Source of the DNA: Candidatus Nitrospira nitrificans
GTDB taxonomy: Bacteria; Nitrospirota; Nitrospiria; Nitrospirales; Nitrospiraceae
DNA: 64,000 bases
Assembly (NCBI RefSeq): GCF_001458775.1
Contig: NZ_CZPZ01000001.1
Coordinates: 372,001-436,000, forward strand
Reading direction: 5' to 3'
This document shows, in pieces, positions 15,277 through 24,670 of this stretch; the first letter of the stretch is position 1, and each line of letters starts with the position of its first letter. Made by a program: the position numbers and the translations under genes. A model generated the notes under the pieces. It was not told where the DNA came from. It did not search any database and was given only the letters and a program-made list of their open reading frames with translations.

Positions 15277-17115
15277 TTATTGGTTACTAACCTGCAGCTG
15301 AATACTCCCCGTATCAGCCATCACAGGATTGATTGTAACGGTGTATGTGTCTGTTGAAGCCAGTGTGACAGGGTTGAGGGTAAAGCTCGATGCTGAGCTC
15401 GTCATCCCGGCTTGCAGAATACCGTTCGGACCATAGAGACTTACGGTCACGTTGCCGAGCTTATTGTTCGTGACCTTGATCGTGGCCTGTTGACTCGTGG
15501 TGCCCGAAAACGTATACCGCCCATTCTGGCCGGGGCGGCTGAGCGTGATGGGCCTAGGTGCCGTGTTCATCTTTATTGAATCCGAAACCTCGGTCGAGAG
15601 AGTCAACGTCATGTTGCCCGTGTAGCTACCGACCGGATCGACGAGAATCGTGTACGTACCGGTCGTCGGCAAGGGGTCTTGGTCTTCGAGCCCGCCGCCG
15701 GCGGTACCGACAGCGGTCGAAGCTAAGATGGTCCCCTCCGATGTCATAAGCGTGACGGAGCTGGATGTAATACTCACGGACGTAAGTCCAAGGTTGACCC
15801 ATTGCCCGGCCTTGCCGTTAAACGTATAACGAGCCGTCTGGCCCGGCTTGGTGATACTGACCGGCACGGCTGGTCCATCAAGCCCGATCGTGGCGGTGAT
15901 CGGAGAAGAAAGGGCCAGCGTCATGCTGCCGGTATAGTTGCTGACCGGCACCACAACGATACTGTACGTCCCCGTTACAGGCAAGGCTGTCAAAGGATCG
16001 AGACTACCGCCGCTCGGACCGATCGTCGTCGACTCCCACTTGCTGCCGTCCGGCTTCATGATCAATACCGTACTCATGGGAATTGACACCTTGGTCACAC
16101 CGAGATTGACCCATTGGCCAGCCGTTCCGTTAAACGTATAGCGCGCCCGTTGGCCCGGCACAGTCAAAGCCGGCGTGACCGTCACTTGGTCGGTTATGGT
16201 ACCGGTCAACTCCGGAGCGTTATAGAGCGCGAGCTTGGCCCTCCCGATATAACTCAGATCCGGATCAACCAGGACAGCATAGGTCCCGGAAGTCGGAAGA
16301 GCCTGTCCCGGAATCATGACACCCCCGCCGGCAAATGAGAGCGGCTGGCTCAGGAGAGTCCCATCTGGTTGAATGATTGAGACGGTACCACTTCGAATGG
16401 TCACATCGCTCAGCTGCAAACTCACTACTTGCCCGCTGGTACCCGAAAAGGTATACCGAGCGTTCTGCCCTGGTCGGTTGAGGGCAATCGGCACCGCCGG
16501 ACCGTGAGGCATTATTTCTCCACTCAGCTCGCTTGAAACGTCGACAGTGACACTGCCGGTGTAATCGCCCGCTGGATCGAGCAAGATCGTATAGGCTCCG
16601 GTTACCGGCAGTTCGACGAGGTCAATGCTACTGCCGTTTATCTCGCTGGCAGAGATCCAATTACCTGTCGAATCGCCGGTCGTCAGGTAGGATGTGGCGT
16701 CTGGAAGAACCTGGGTCTGTGTGGAGAGTGGCCGAGTGCCCATAGTCGCATAATACTGTTTTATCGCGGACTGTTGAGCGCTCACTATGCCGCCATTGGG
16801 TTGATACACTGTAACCTTGAACTGCGTAAGGCTGGCGCCGTTAAAACCGATACTGACCCTCTGGCCGGCCGTTCCGTCGAAAAGGAGGACGGCTTTTTTC
16901 TTTGCGCTGGTAATGGTGGCTTTGACAGGTTCTCCTCCAACTACAACCTGACCCTTGTATTCGACGTCCTTAGCCGAGACACCAGGCGGTACAGCACTTT
17001 CTCCAGCGTAACTCGTACCGGAGTCGGCACTCCACATACCTCCAGCTGATACAAGCGCAAGCGATAACGTAACCACTGCTTCGCGGAACTTCACCCACGG
17101 CCATAGGCTGTCCAT
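15277..17115 (-). CDS. Exported protein of five PPC-like beta-sandwich repeats
   Basis: A 612-residue protein with an N-terminal export signal (about residues 10-37). It then has five tandem units at about 61-195, 206-297, 310-403, 417-507 and 521-610. Each begins with a RPGQxARYTFxGTxGQ strand and ends with LPxTGTYxIxVDPxxxYTGxMTL, the pattern of bacterial pre-peptidase C-terminal (PPC) domains. The first unit carries an extra 40 residues. No enzymatic domain is present. PPC domains are usually accessory parts of secreted hydrolases, so a protein made only of them may be a surface or matrix component. Repeats 3 and 4 are most alike, which suggests recent duplication. Confidence 0.82.
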   Translation of the reverse strand: MDSLWPWVKFREAVVTLSLALVSAGGMWSADSGTSYAGESAVPPGVSAKDVEYKGQVVVGGEPVKATITSAKKKAVLLFDGTAGQRVSIGFNGASLTQFKVTVYQPNGGIVSAQQSAIKQYYATMGTRPLSTQTQVLPDATSYLTTGDSTGNWISASEINGSSIDLVELPVTGAYTILLDPAGDYTGSVTVDVSSELSGEIMPHGPAVPIALNRPGQNARYTFSGTSGQVVSLQLSDVTIRSGTVSIIQPDGTLLSQPLSFAGGGVMIPGQALPTSGTYAVLVDPDLSYIGRAKLALYNAPELTGTITDQVTVTPALTVPGQRARYTFNGTAGQWVNLGVTKVSIPMSTVLIMKPDGSKWESTTIGPSGGSLDPLTALPVTGTYSIVVVPVSNYTGSMTLALSSPITATIGLDGPAVPVSITKPGQTARYTFNGKAGQWVNLGLTSVSITSSSVTLMTSEGTILASTAVGTAGGGLEDQDPLPTTGTYTILVDPVGSYTGNMTLTLSTEVSDSIKMNTAPRPITLSRPGQNGRYTFSGTTSQQATIKVTNNKLGNVTVSLYGPNGILQAGMTSSASSFTLNPVTLASTDTYTVTINPVMADTGSIQLQVSNQ

Positions 17116-17409
17116 AGTCGCCCCTCCTATTGATAAAAACCGACGGCTCTTAGTGGTATGTTACCTCGTGTAAGTTGGTATTGAGATGTAGGCTAACGCG
17201 CGGACTCTACCCTTTTTTGTGTCCGAGACGCAATCCCCTTAGGCCCCTCTTCACTGATTGCCTGTACGCCCCCCCGACTGAGGGGGATCAGACCAAGGAA
17301 GCCCCCTGCGCCTCATTTTTCATAGATATTGGTGAAATATATGGGGTTAGCCAAGCGAACACGAACTCGTCTGGGATGGACAGGCGTGGAGGGGATCGGC
17401 TGACAATTA
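17116..17409. other. Intergenic region upstream of the PPC-repeat gene
   Basis: About 290 bases without a supported gene. It should hold the promoter of the PPC-repeat gene, but no consensus pair could be assigned with confidence. Confidence 0.4.
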
Positions 17410-17443
17410 AAGAAGGGTGGAGAATTGCCTCCCCACCCTTCTT
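17410..17443 (-). terminator. Terminator-like hairpin after the cytochrome gene
   Basis: AAGAAGGGTGG and CCACCCTTCTT pair over 11 bases with a 12-base loop (AGAATTGCCTCC). It lies 29 bases past the cytochrome stop on the minus strand; the downstream T-run is weak (TTAATTG). It resembles the hairpin at 15187 in stem composition and loop. Confidence 0.65.
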
Positions 17444-17472
17444 CGTTCGACTCACCAGCAGCTTCTCAGCAA

Positions 17473-17919
17473 CTACTCGCCCTTGCAGAAACTCCGCTCA
17501 TAGTTGATGACCGCCCAGGCTTCTTCTTCCGTGATCGCGGCAGGGATCAAGGACACCATCCCCGTTCCGGGGCTGCCGTTCTTAATGACCCAGAAGAGTT
17601 CGCCGTCTTTCCGCTTCTTGTGAAACTTGCAGTTGGTGAAATCCCGCGGGCTTGGATTCAGGATTTTCCCGGCTTCACCCTGACCATCCCCGAGCTTACC
17701 ATGACAATTGAAGCACGTGCCCTTCCCCTCGTAAATCGCCTTGCCTTTGGCAAGACTCTCCGGAGAAGACGCGACAGGATTTTTCATGGCTTTCGCATCC
17801 GCCATCTGATCCGGCGGAACGCGAGGCTTCAACGGCTCTTTTTCTTCAGCCCCCACGACTGAGACCGAGAGCACCATCACTGCTGCAGCGAAACCTAAAC
17901 ACTTGGACAGATACCCCAT
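17473..17919 (-). CDS. Periplasmic monoheme cytochrome c
   Basis: A 148-residue protein with a signal peptide ending near SVVGA, then one heme motif CFNCH with GKGTCFNCHGKLGDGQG around it, as in class I cytochromes. A Met ligand is likely in GSPGTGMVSLIP. Two further Cys (NCKF and the C-terminal SFCKGE) may form a disulfide. It would shuttle electrons in the periplasm. The ATG at 17919 has AAAGGAGGA about 7 bases upstream; a longer reading to 18045 lacks a signal-peptide-like start. Confidence 0.88.
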   Translation of the reverse strand: MGYLSKCLGFAAAVMVLSVSVVGAEEKEPLKPRVPPDQMADAKAMKNPVASSPESLAKGKAIYEGKGTCFNCHGKLGDGQGEAGKILNPSPRDFTNCKFHKKRKDGELFWVIKNGSPGTGMVSLIPAAITEEEAWAVINYERSFCKGE

Positions 17920-18310
17920 TACACGTCCTCCTTTGTGTTGAACCCACCGAGCCCGATTGACACTTCGGGCCGCCGACTCGTTTTCGCAATTATCAAGATC
18001 CAGGTAAAGCGCTAAACTATACCTATGCCTTTCAATTCCTGTCAAGAAAACATCCCCCGCCTTTCTCTGTCACCCACATCCGCTTCTTCTTACCTGGGGA
18101 AGATCAAGCCTCATGCCAGGATGGGCTCAAGAACGAGGCGAGAAAATGTTGGCATTTACGTGGTTCACCATACGCTCATCCCGTATTTCCATCGAGTTTG
18201 TGACACCTTTGCGCCTCACCACGCCCTCAGTGCCCCACCAACAGCGGCGATAAACGGAGCATGCTTCACTGACGGGAAACAGGCATGGACGCAATAGGCG
18301 GGACGAAGAG

Positions 18311-19231
18311 CTACCGCTTCAACACGATGTCGCGGGCGACTTTGCCGCTCGGACCGAAGGGCTTTTGAGGTTTGCCGTTTAATTCGGCCTTGACTCCACC
18401 GGCGTTCCCAAGGGTCAAGATGAATTGGTCCTGTCCCTTCCAGTGGGCTTTTTCACCAGGCCGTAGCAACGATTCCTGAGGACTTCCGTTATCAATCTGT
18501 ACCACGACCCAGCTCAACTCTGTCGCTTCCAAATCCAATGCCAGCTGGCCATCCCCAACACTCTCCGTGGCGTTCAGCGCAATGCCAGCTAACGGGCCGT
18601 CGCTGCCGGGAGAAGCCGTCGAAACCGTTTCCGCCTCTGATCTCACGGCTACGCCGGCGGGTGTGACAGATTCCTGTCTCGGCGGGGCTTCGGTCGTGGT
18701 CTTCACCGTTCCGGAAGGCGTCTCGATCGGTTTCAGCACCTCGGCAGTATGTTCGGGCTCACGGGTTGTTGGGGCCGGCATCTCTTTTGCCGTTTGAGTC
18801 GTGCGTTTCGTCGTCGGACCTTGCTCGGCAGCCCCACGTCGAAAGACCGACGATTGTTCTCTGCTGAGGAGAAAGATCAGCGTCAGGACGGCGATACTGA
18901 TGGCAATCGTCACCGCTTTCCGATTGGACTGGCGTTTCCGGTCTTCTTCAATCTGTCGCACCTTGAGCCGTTCACGTTCGTCCTGTTTCTCGTAAAACGA
19001 GCCGGCAGATTGAATAAACCGGTGAATCGCATCTTCCTCATCCAAGCCCAGCGATCGGGCGTAGGAACGGACAAACCCCTTGGCAAAGACTTGGTCGGGC
19101 AACTTGGCGAAATTCCCGTCCTCGAGCGCCTTGACGAAATCCGTGCGAATGCGGGTTTTTGAGGCCACCTCATCAACCGTCAACCCTTTCGTCTCCCGGA
19201 CTTGCCTGAAAAATTCGCCGACCGACTCCAT
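18311..19231 (-). CDS. rodZ: Cell-shape protein RodZ-like (HTH, membrane segment, DUF4115)
   Basis: A 306-residue protein. An N-terminal HTH of the Xre/RodZ type (VGEFFRQVRETKGLTVDEVASKTRI, in part) occupies residues 1-70. A basic stretch precedes one membrane segment (about 107-123), then comes a Pro/Thr-rich linker and a C-terminal DUF4115 beta domain (ELSWVVVQIDNGSPQESLLRPGE). RodZ couples MreB filaments to the elongation machinery. It is the last gene of the long minus-strand array and starts behind AGGAG. Confidence 0.88.
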   Translation of the reverse strand: MESVGEFFRQVRETKGLTVDEVASKTRIRTDFVKALEDGNFAKLPDQVFAKGFVRSYARSLGLDEEDAIHRFIQSAGSFYEKQDERERLKVRQIEEDRKRQSNRKAVTIAISIAVLTLIFLLSREQSSVFRRGAAEQGPTTKRTTQTAKEMPAPTTREPEHTAEVLKPIETPSGTVKTTTEAPPRQESVTPAGVAVRSEAETVSTASPGSDGPLAGIALNATESVGDGQLALDLEATELSWVVVQIDNGSPQESLLRPGEKAHWKGQDQFILTLGNAGGVKAELNGKPQKPFGPSGKVARDIVLKR

Positions 19232-19238
19232 AAGTCTC

Positions 19239-19922
19239 CTACTTCACTCGCGTCAAGAGGTCCGCTGCAGCCGCCGCCGACTCTCCACCACCCTTATCCA
19301 AGGTGGCCACTTTTTTCAGAATATCACGGGCTCTGGCCGTATAGCCCATTTTATAGTACACCCGACCGAGCTCAAGATGAGTCATTGCGGGTGGAACACT
19401 GGGAGGACTCGCGGACACGGCGTCTTCCAACGCCTCCATCGAGCCCTGAAGATCGCCCTGGTGTGCGAGCGCACGGCCGAGATGGAACCGAGCGAGGTCG
19501 GGTGTCGGATAAAGAGGATTCGCCAGGGCCAGCCGGTAGGATTGAATCGCCTCCTCCCACCGATCCTGATTGGCCAAAACTTGTCCCAGATACGTATGCG
19601 CTTCGGAGTAGGTTTCATCGGTTTTAATCGCCGCGCGAAATTGCTCTTCCGCGTGGGATAATTTGCCTTGCAGCGCATACACGTGTCCCAGAGCGTACCG
19701 TGCCTCTTTATTGGCCGGATCCAACTGCACGGCCTTCTGGAACGAGACGAAGGCCTTTTGACGATCTCCCGGAAGGCTGGCGACACCCTCTTGATAATGC
19801 CCTTGCGATTTTTGCACCAGGTCTTTGTCGGTCGCACACCCTCCCAATACACTCAGGAGTCCGACACAGATCAGCGGGGGATAGGCTCGCCACCGACCAA
19901 AGGACCGATCGCATCCGGTCAT
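19239..19922 (-). CDS. TPR lipoprotein (PilW/PilF-like)
   Basis: A 227-residue lipoprotein with lipobox SVLGGC followed by about five tetratricopeptide repeats (for example AFVSFQKAVQLDPANKEARY and AEEQFRAAIKTDETYSEAH). This resembles PilF/PilW pilotins that assemble type IV pilus secretin, but no other pilus gene is near, so a general scaffold role is equally possible. Its ATG overlaps the stop of the pfkB gene by 4 bases, and rodZ starts 7 bases downstream. Confidence 0.8.
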   Translation of the reverse strand: MTGCDRSFGRWRAYPPLICVGLLSVLGGCATDKDLVQKSQGHYQEGVASLPGDRQKAFVSFQKAVQLDPANKEARYALGHVYALQGKLSHAEEQFRAAIKTDETYSEAHTYLGQVLANQDRWEEAIQSYRLALANPLYPTPDLARFHLGRALAHQGDLQGSMEALEDAVSASPPSVPPAMTHLELGRVYYKMGYTARARDILKKVATLDKGGGESAAAAADLLTRVK

Positions 19923-20833
19923 CGAACATCCTCAAAGTGCGTGAGCCGCTTAAACTCGGTGAACCGAGCCTGAATCTCTTTGTAATCCAGGATTCGTAAT
20001 CGGTCAAGACTAAAGGATTCTACGGTAAAGGACGCCATCACGCTCCCAAAGATGATGGCTTGTCGCATGGCCTCCGGAGACCGGTTTCCGGTCGCCGCCA
20101 AGTAGCCCAAAAATCCGCCGGCAAAGGTATCGCCGGCGCCGGTCGGATCCCGTACGTCTTCGAGCGGGAAAGCCGGCGCGCCGAAAATCTGTTGGTCGTT
20201 GAACATCAGCACGCCGTACTCGCCCCGCTTGACGATGAGATGCTTGGGCCCTCGGGACAGCACGAGCTTCGCCACTTTCATCAGATTGGAATCCTGGCCC
20301 AATGCGCGCGCCTCACCATCGTTGATGATCAGGACATCCACCTTCTCCAGCACCTTCCAGAGCGCATCGCGCTGGCCGTTGATCCAGAAATTCATGGTGT
20401 CGCAGGCTACCAACGCAGGACGTTTCACTTTGTGCAACACGTCGAGTTGAAGCTCCGGATGGATATTCCCCAGGAACAGCACGTCCGGCGCGAGATAGTC
20501 TTCAGGAATCTGAGGACGAAACGTTTCAAACACGTTGAGCTGGGTATCCAAGGTATGGGCTTCGTTCAGCTGGTGCGTGTATTCCCCCTTCCAGCGAAAG
20601 GTTGCCCCCGGGCGCCGCTCGAGCCCCGCGAGATCGATTCCACGGCTCTTCAGAAACGCGATATGCTGTTGGGGAAAATCCTCGCCGACGACGGCGATCA
20701 GCGCGACGGACGTGAAGAAGCTGGCCGCCGTCGAAAAATAGGTGGCCGACCCTCCGAGAATCTCGGTGCCTTCGCCGAACGGAGTTTTGACTGTATCGAG
20801 CGCAACCGATCCCACGACTAACAGCTTTCCCAT
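19919..20833 (-). CDS. PfkB-family sugar or nucleoside kinase
   Basis: A 304-residue ribokinase-fold enzyme with the N-terminal GGSATYFSTAASFF substrate loop and the C-terminal DPTGAGDTFAGGF catalytic signature, in which Asp of GAGD is the base. The substrate is not certain. It follows the methylthioadenosine phosphorylase gene by 2 bases, which suggests a purine nucleoside or a methylthioribose-related sugar. Confidence 0.85.
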   Translation of the reverse strand: MGKLLVVGSVALDTVKTPFGEGTEILGGSATYFSTAASFFTSVALIAVVGEDFPQQHIAFLKSRGIDLAGLERRPGATFRWKGEYTHQLNEAHTLDTQLNVFETFRPQIPEDYLAPDVLFLGNIHPELQLDVLHKVKRPALVACDTMNFWINGQRDALWKVLEKVDVLIINDGEARALGQDSNLMKVAKLVLSRGPKHLIVKRGEYGVLMFNDQQIFGAPAFPLEDVRDPTGAGDTFAGGFLGYLAATGNRSPEAMRQAIIFGSVMASFTVESFSLDRLRILDYKEIQARFTEFKRLTHFEDVR

Positions 20834-20835
20834 GA

Positions 20836-21735
20836 CTAACGGATTCCTTTCTTTGGTGACAGGGCACGGTCAATGAGGAGGGAGAGTTTCTTCCGCGCAG
20901 CTGACGGAATTCGGTTCGGCGCCGTCAGAATGGCATGATCCAATGCCCGATGACAAGGACAGTCCATCGGATGAGCGAAGGACGGCATCACCGCGCGTAG
21001 TATCTGTTTAGCCAAGGCGACGTTACGATGGAGCGTCCCCAACACCGCCTCCACGGTGACCGCCTCTTCTGTCTCATGCCAACAGTCATAATCGGTCACC
21101 AGCGCCAAGGTCGCATAACAGAGCTCCGCCTCACGAGCCAATTTCGCTTCCGGCATATTGGTCATGCCGATCACATCGACGCCCCATTGCCGATAGAGCC
21201 GCGATTCCGCTTTGGTTGAAAACTGCGGCCCTTCCATGCAGAGATAGGTCCCACTGCGATGCAACGTGGCGCCGACCCTTTCTCCGGCCGACAGGAGAAC
21301 CTGTGTCAATTCGGCACAAACCGGCTCGCCGAAGGCGACATGCGCCACAATTCCATCATCGAAAAATGTGGAGACCCGTCGCTTGGTCAGGTCGATAAAC
21401 TGGTCCGGCACCACGACGTCGCCTGGGTGAATCGATTCCTTCATGCTGCCGACCGCGCTGACCGAAATCACATGGGACACCCCTAGCGACTTGAGCGCGA
21501 AAATGTTCGCGCGATAGTTGATCCCGCTCGGATTCAACAAATGCCCGCGCCCATGTCGCGAAAGAAAGGCGACCCGAATCCCTTCAAGCGAGCCCACGGT
21601 AATCGCATCGGACGGCGCGCCGAAGGGTGTCCGGACGCGGATCGAGCGAGTGGAAGTCATCCCTTCAATGTCATACAGTCCGCTGCCTCCGATCACCCCG
21701 ACGGTCACCGGCTTGTCCTGTTGTTTTCTCTTCAT
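20836..21735 (-). CDS. mtnP: S-methyl-5'-thioadenosine phosphorylase
   Basis: A 299-residue purine nucleoside phosphorylase of the MTAP branch: IGGSGLYDIEGM, LSRHGRGH (phosphate site), LCMEGPQFSTKAES, MTNMPEAKLARE and VTDYDCWH. The Asp in DYD favours 6-aminopurines such as MTA. It splits methylthioadenosine from polyamine and quorum-signal synthesis into adenine and methylthioribose-1-phosphate. It lies in a run with miaA upstream and a PfkB kinase downstream. Confidence 0.92.
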   Translation of the reverse strand: MKRKQQDKPVTVGVIGGSGLYDIEGMTSTRSIRVRTPFGAPSDAITVGSLEGIRVAFLSRHGRGHLLNPSGINYRANIFALKSLGVSHVISVSAVGSMKESIHPGDVVVPDQFIDLTKRRVSTFFDDGIVAHVAFGEPVCAELTQVLLSAGERVGATLHRSGTYLCMEGPQFSTKAESRLYRQWGVDVIGMTNMPEAKLAREAELCYATLALVTDYDCWHETEEAVTVEAVLGTLHRNVALAKQILRAVMPSFAHPMDCPCHRALDHAILTAPNRIPSAARKKLSLLIDRALSPKKGIR

Positions 21736-21748
21736 ACGGATCCTTTTC

Positions 21749-22750
21749 CTAAGAGGCTCGCTTCACCGCAGCAAGCCGTGTCTGTTGTCCGAGAGCGCTC
21801 ACAAATTGTTCGATCTGTGCGATCACTCGTTCTGCCGTTCGCTCACGGGGCTCGCTGTCTTCGATCGACAACCATGTAACGCCCGCTTCACGTCGAAACC
21901 ACGTCATCTGCCGTTTGGCAAAATGTCTCGTATCGCGTTTGAACAGGCGCACCATTTCGGCGTAATCACACTCCTCCGCCAAATAGGCCGCGACCTGGCG
22001 GTAACCGAGACCTTTCATCGCCCCGAGCTCCCGACCGTATCCCTGGCCGAGCAACGATCGAGTCTCTTCTACCATTCCATGAGTCAGCTGCCAATCGATT
22101 CGTTCCTCAATCCTGCGGTAGAGAGTCTCTCTCTGTCGTTCGAGGCCGATCAGAAGCGCGCAAAACGGAGTCTCGTCAAACCCGTGTTCGGCTTGCACCG
22201 TCGACAAGGGGCGCCCCGATAGCCGATACACTTCTACCGCTCGCATGACCTTGGATTCATCGTTGGGGTGTAACCGTGCCGCCGTTTCAGGATCAACGCG
22301 CATCAGCTCTGCATAGAGACCGGTTCGCCCCCGTTCGTCTCGCAATTTCTTGAGGTCTGCCCTCACCAGCGGGTCGGCCTGGGGCGCTGGACACAACCCT
22401 CTCACCAAGGTCCGGAGATACAACCCTGTTCCGCCCACGACGAAAGGCAACCGCCCCGCACCGTATAAACGTTCGATTTCTCCCATCGCGACCCGCCGAT
22501 ACCAACCGGCGTTGAACGTTTCGCCGGGGTCGACTACATCGATCAGCCGATGCGGCACATCCTGACGCTCTTCCGCGGTCGGTTTATCCGTTCCGATGTC
22601 CATTCCGCGATACACCTGACGCGAATCTGCGGTCAGAACTTCGGTGTCGAAATGTTTGGCCACCAATAACGCAACCCGGCTCTTTCCGACGGCTGTCGGC
22701 CCCAGGAGCACAACCAAAGGCCGGTGGCGACGCACACCTTCTGATAGCAT
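21749..22750 (-). CDS. miaA: tRNA dimethylallyltransferase MiaA
   Basis: A 333-residue enzyme with P-loop GPTAVGKS, the DSRQVYRGMDIGTDKP segment, VGGTGLYLRTLVRGL and KRDTRHFAKRQMTWFR near the end, all hallmarks of MiaA. It adds a dimethylallyl group to A37 of tRNAs reading UNN codons. It sits behind mutL, an order known from many Gram-negative bacteria. Confidence 0.95.
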   Translation of the reverse strand: MLSEGVRRHRPLVVLLGPTAVGKSRVALLVAKHFDTEVLTADSRQVYRGMDIGTDKPTAEERQDVPHRLIDVVDPGETFNAGWYRRVAMGEIERLYGAGRLPFVVGGTGLYLRTLVRGLCPAPQADPLVRADLKKLRDERGRTGLYAELMRVDPETAARLHPNDESKVMRAVEVYRLSGRPLSTVQAEHGFDETPFCALLIGLERQRETLYRRIEERIDWQLTHGMVEETRSLLGQGYGRELGAMKGLGYRQVAAYLAEECDYAEMVRLFKRDTRHFAKRQMTWFRREAGVTWLSIEDSEPRERTAERVIAQIEQFVSALGQQTRLAAVKRAS

Positions 22751-22833
22751 GTTTATATCAGCGTTGCTGAGATATGGTTAGCATGAGCACGGCACGCTCG
22801 CCCACTGTCGATCGCCGATTTCTCTGCCACGAC

Positions 22834-24606
22834 CTACCAGCCGGCTCGTCCGAACATGTTCTCGAGATCCGTGATGCTGAGTCGGAAGGATGTTCTCCGC
22901 CCGTGTGGACAAGTTGTGATCTCTCCTTCGGTACGCCAGTCCTCAATCAGCGCCTTGATTTCTTCCGCTTTCATCGAGCGACCGGCCCGAACCGCGCCAT
23001 GACAGGCCAACGATGCCAGGACCGACCGCACTCGCGCCTCCAGATTGGGAGCGCTGTCCCATTGCGTGAGATCATCCATGAGATCGTGCAGAAACGTGGC
23101 AGGATCAAGCTTGCCGAGACCGACGGGAATCGCCCTGATCAAGACGGTTGAGGAGCCAAACGGTTCAAGTTCCACCCCCAACTGCTCCAGGTCATGCTGG
23201 TAACGCTGAAGCACTGCCGTCTGAGATGGCGTCAGTTCGACAGGATCAGGGATCAACAAAGGCTGGGCCTGAATGCCACGAGTCGTCCATGCGCGATACA
23301 GCCGCTCAAACAGAACCCGCTCATGGGCCGTGTGTTGATCAATCACCGTCAGATCGCCGCCGACTTGCGCGACGAGGAACGTCCGATTGATTTGCCCCAG
23401 CGCAGTCACCTCAGCGGAAGGCACTCGCCCGTAGGGCTCCGCCGCTTCGCTCACCAACGGCAATTGAGTTTCCTGGACGCGCGACAGGGTCATCGAGTCC
23501 GCTTCAACGGATTCGGCCACAGGGAGCGTGGTCACGATGGAACCCAAGATCCGTCGCACGGAAGACTCGGCGAACGCGGGGTTCCCAAGCTCTTCGGTCT
23601 TTCCACCGCTCAAGACATGGCGAACCGCTCGCCGTACGAGTTGGTGGATCATCTCGCTGTCGGAAAATCTTACTTCCCGCTTGGTCGGATGGACATTGAC
23701 ATCGAGACGGTCCGGGTCAATTTCCAGAAACAGCACGAATCGCGGCTGACTCCCCTTGGCGAGGAATGAGCCATATCCTTCCCCGACTGCATGAGACACG
23801 GCAGCGTTACGCACAGGACGGCGGTTGACAAACAACTCCTGAGGGATGCGAGCGGTCTTTGCATGGACCGCATCCACAATGTACCCGCTGAGCTGAGCCC
23901 CGGGGACCGAGGCTTTGATCCGGAGACTGTGGTCGAGAAAGGTGCGCCGATAGACCTGGGCGATCCGATCGTCATCCGACGAAGCCGATGGGTAATTGAG
24001 AATCTCCTCGGCATTGTGCGTCAAGCGAACATGGAGGGACGGCCAGGCAAGCGATGCCTGCTGGACGACCCGACTGATATGCGAGAACTCCGTGATGGTC
24101 GATTTCAGGAACTTCTTCCGGGCCGGTTGATTATAAAACAGCTCTGCGACTTCGATACGTGTTCCCAGGACCGGAGGAGCCTCGGTGATTCTCTCGATCG
24201 CTCCCCCCACGACTTCCAACTCTGTCCCCGCGTCGGCGAATGGCGTCGCCGTTGTCAGCCGAACATGGGCCACTGCGGCGATGCTCGGTAGGGCCTCGCC
24301 CCGAAAGCCCATCGTTCGGATGGACCAGAGGTCCAGATCGGACCGGAGCTTGCTCGTGGCATGCCGCTGAAACGCGCATGGAGCGTCTTCCCGACTCATG
24401 CCCGCCCCGTCATCGGTCACCCGAATCAAGGAGAGGCCTCCGTCCTTCACGTCGATCGTGATGGACCGACTTCCCGCATCGATACTGTTTTCGAGGAGCT
24501 CTTTGACGACCGCCGCCGGGCGTTCGACCACTTCTCCGGCTGCAATGCGACCGATGACTTCTTCAGGAAGAACACAAATCCGACCACTGCCGTCGGTTTT
24601 CAGCAC
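22834..24606 (-). CDS. mutL: DNA mismatch repair protein MutL
   Basis: A 590-residue GHKL ATPase. The N-box is ELLENSIDAGS, the G1 box DDGAGM, and FRGEALPSIA follows. The C-terminal domain has DQHTAHERVLFE, a variant of the DQHA(x)2E(x)4E metal site (Thr for Ala), together with CHGAVRAGRSM and TCPHGRRTSF, so the endonuclease activity found in MutL proteins lacking MutH is expected. The GTG at 24606 lies 9 bases after GAGGAG and gives the normal N-terminus; a longer reading to 24735 would overlap the upstream cpoB-like gene. Confidence 0.93.
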   Translation of the reverse strand: MLKTDGSGRICVLPEEVIGRIAAGEVVERPAAVVKELLENSIDAGSRSITIDVKDGGLSLIRVTDDGAGMSREDAPCAFQRHATSKLRSDLDLWSIRTMGFRGEALPSIAAVAHVRLTTATPFADAGTELEVVGGAIERITEAPPVLGTRIEVAELFYNQPARKKFLKSTITEFSHISRVVQQASLAWPSLHVRLTHNAEEILNYPSASSDDDRIAQVYRRTFLDHSLRIKASVPGAQLSGYIVDAVHAKTARIPQELFVNRRPVRNAAVSHAVGEGYGSFLAKGSQPRFVLFLEIDPDRLDVNVHPTKREVRFSDSEMIHQLVRRAVRHVLSGGKTEELGNPAFAESSVRRILGSIVTTLPVAESVEADSMTLSRVQETQLPLVSEAAEPYGRVPSAEVTALGQINRTFLVAQVGGDLTVIDQHTAHERVLFERLYRAWTTRGIQAQPLLIPDPVELTPSQTAVLQRYQHDLEQLGVELEPFGSSTVLIRAIPVGLGKLDPATFLHDLMDDLTQWDSAPNLEARVRSVLASLACHGAVRAGRSMKAEEIKALIEDWRTEGEITTCPHGRRTSFRLSITDLENMFGRAGW

Positions 24607-24670
24607 GACACGATGCTCCTCATGAGTGAAAGGGCGGTGACCAGGTAGGGACGTCGCATCATGGCGACGG

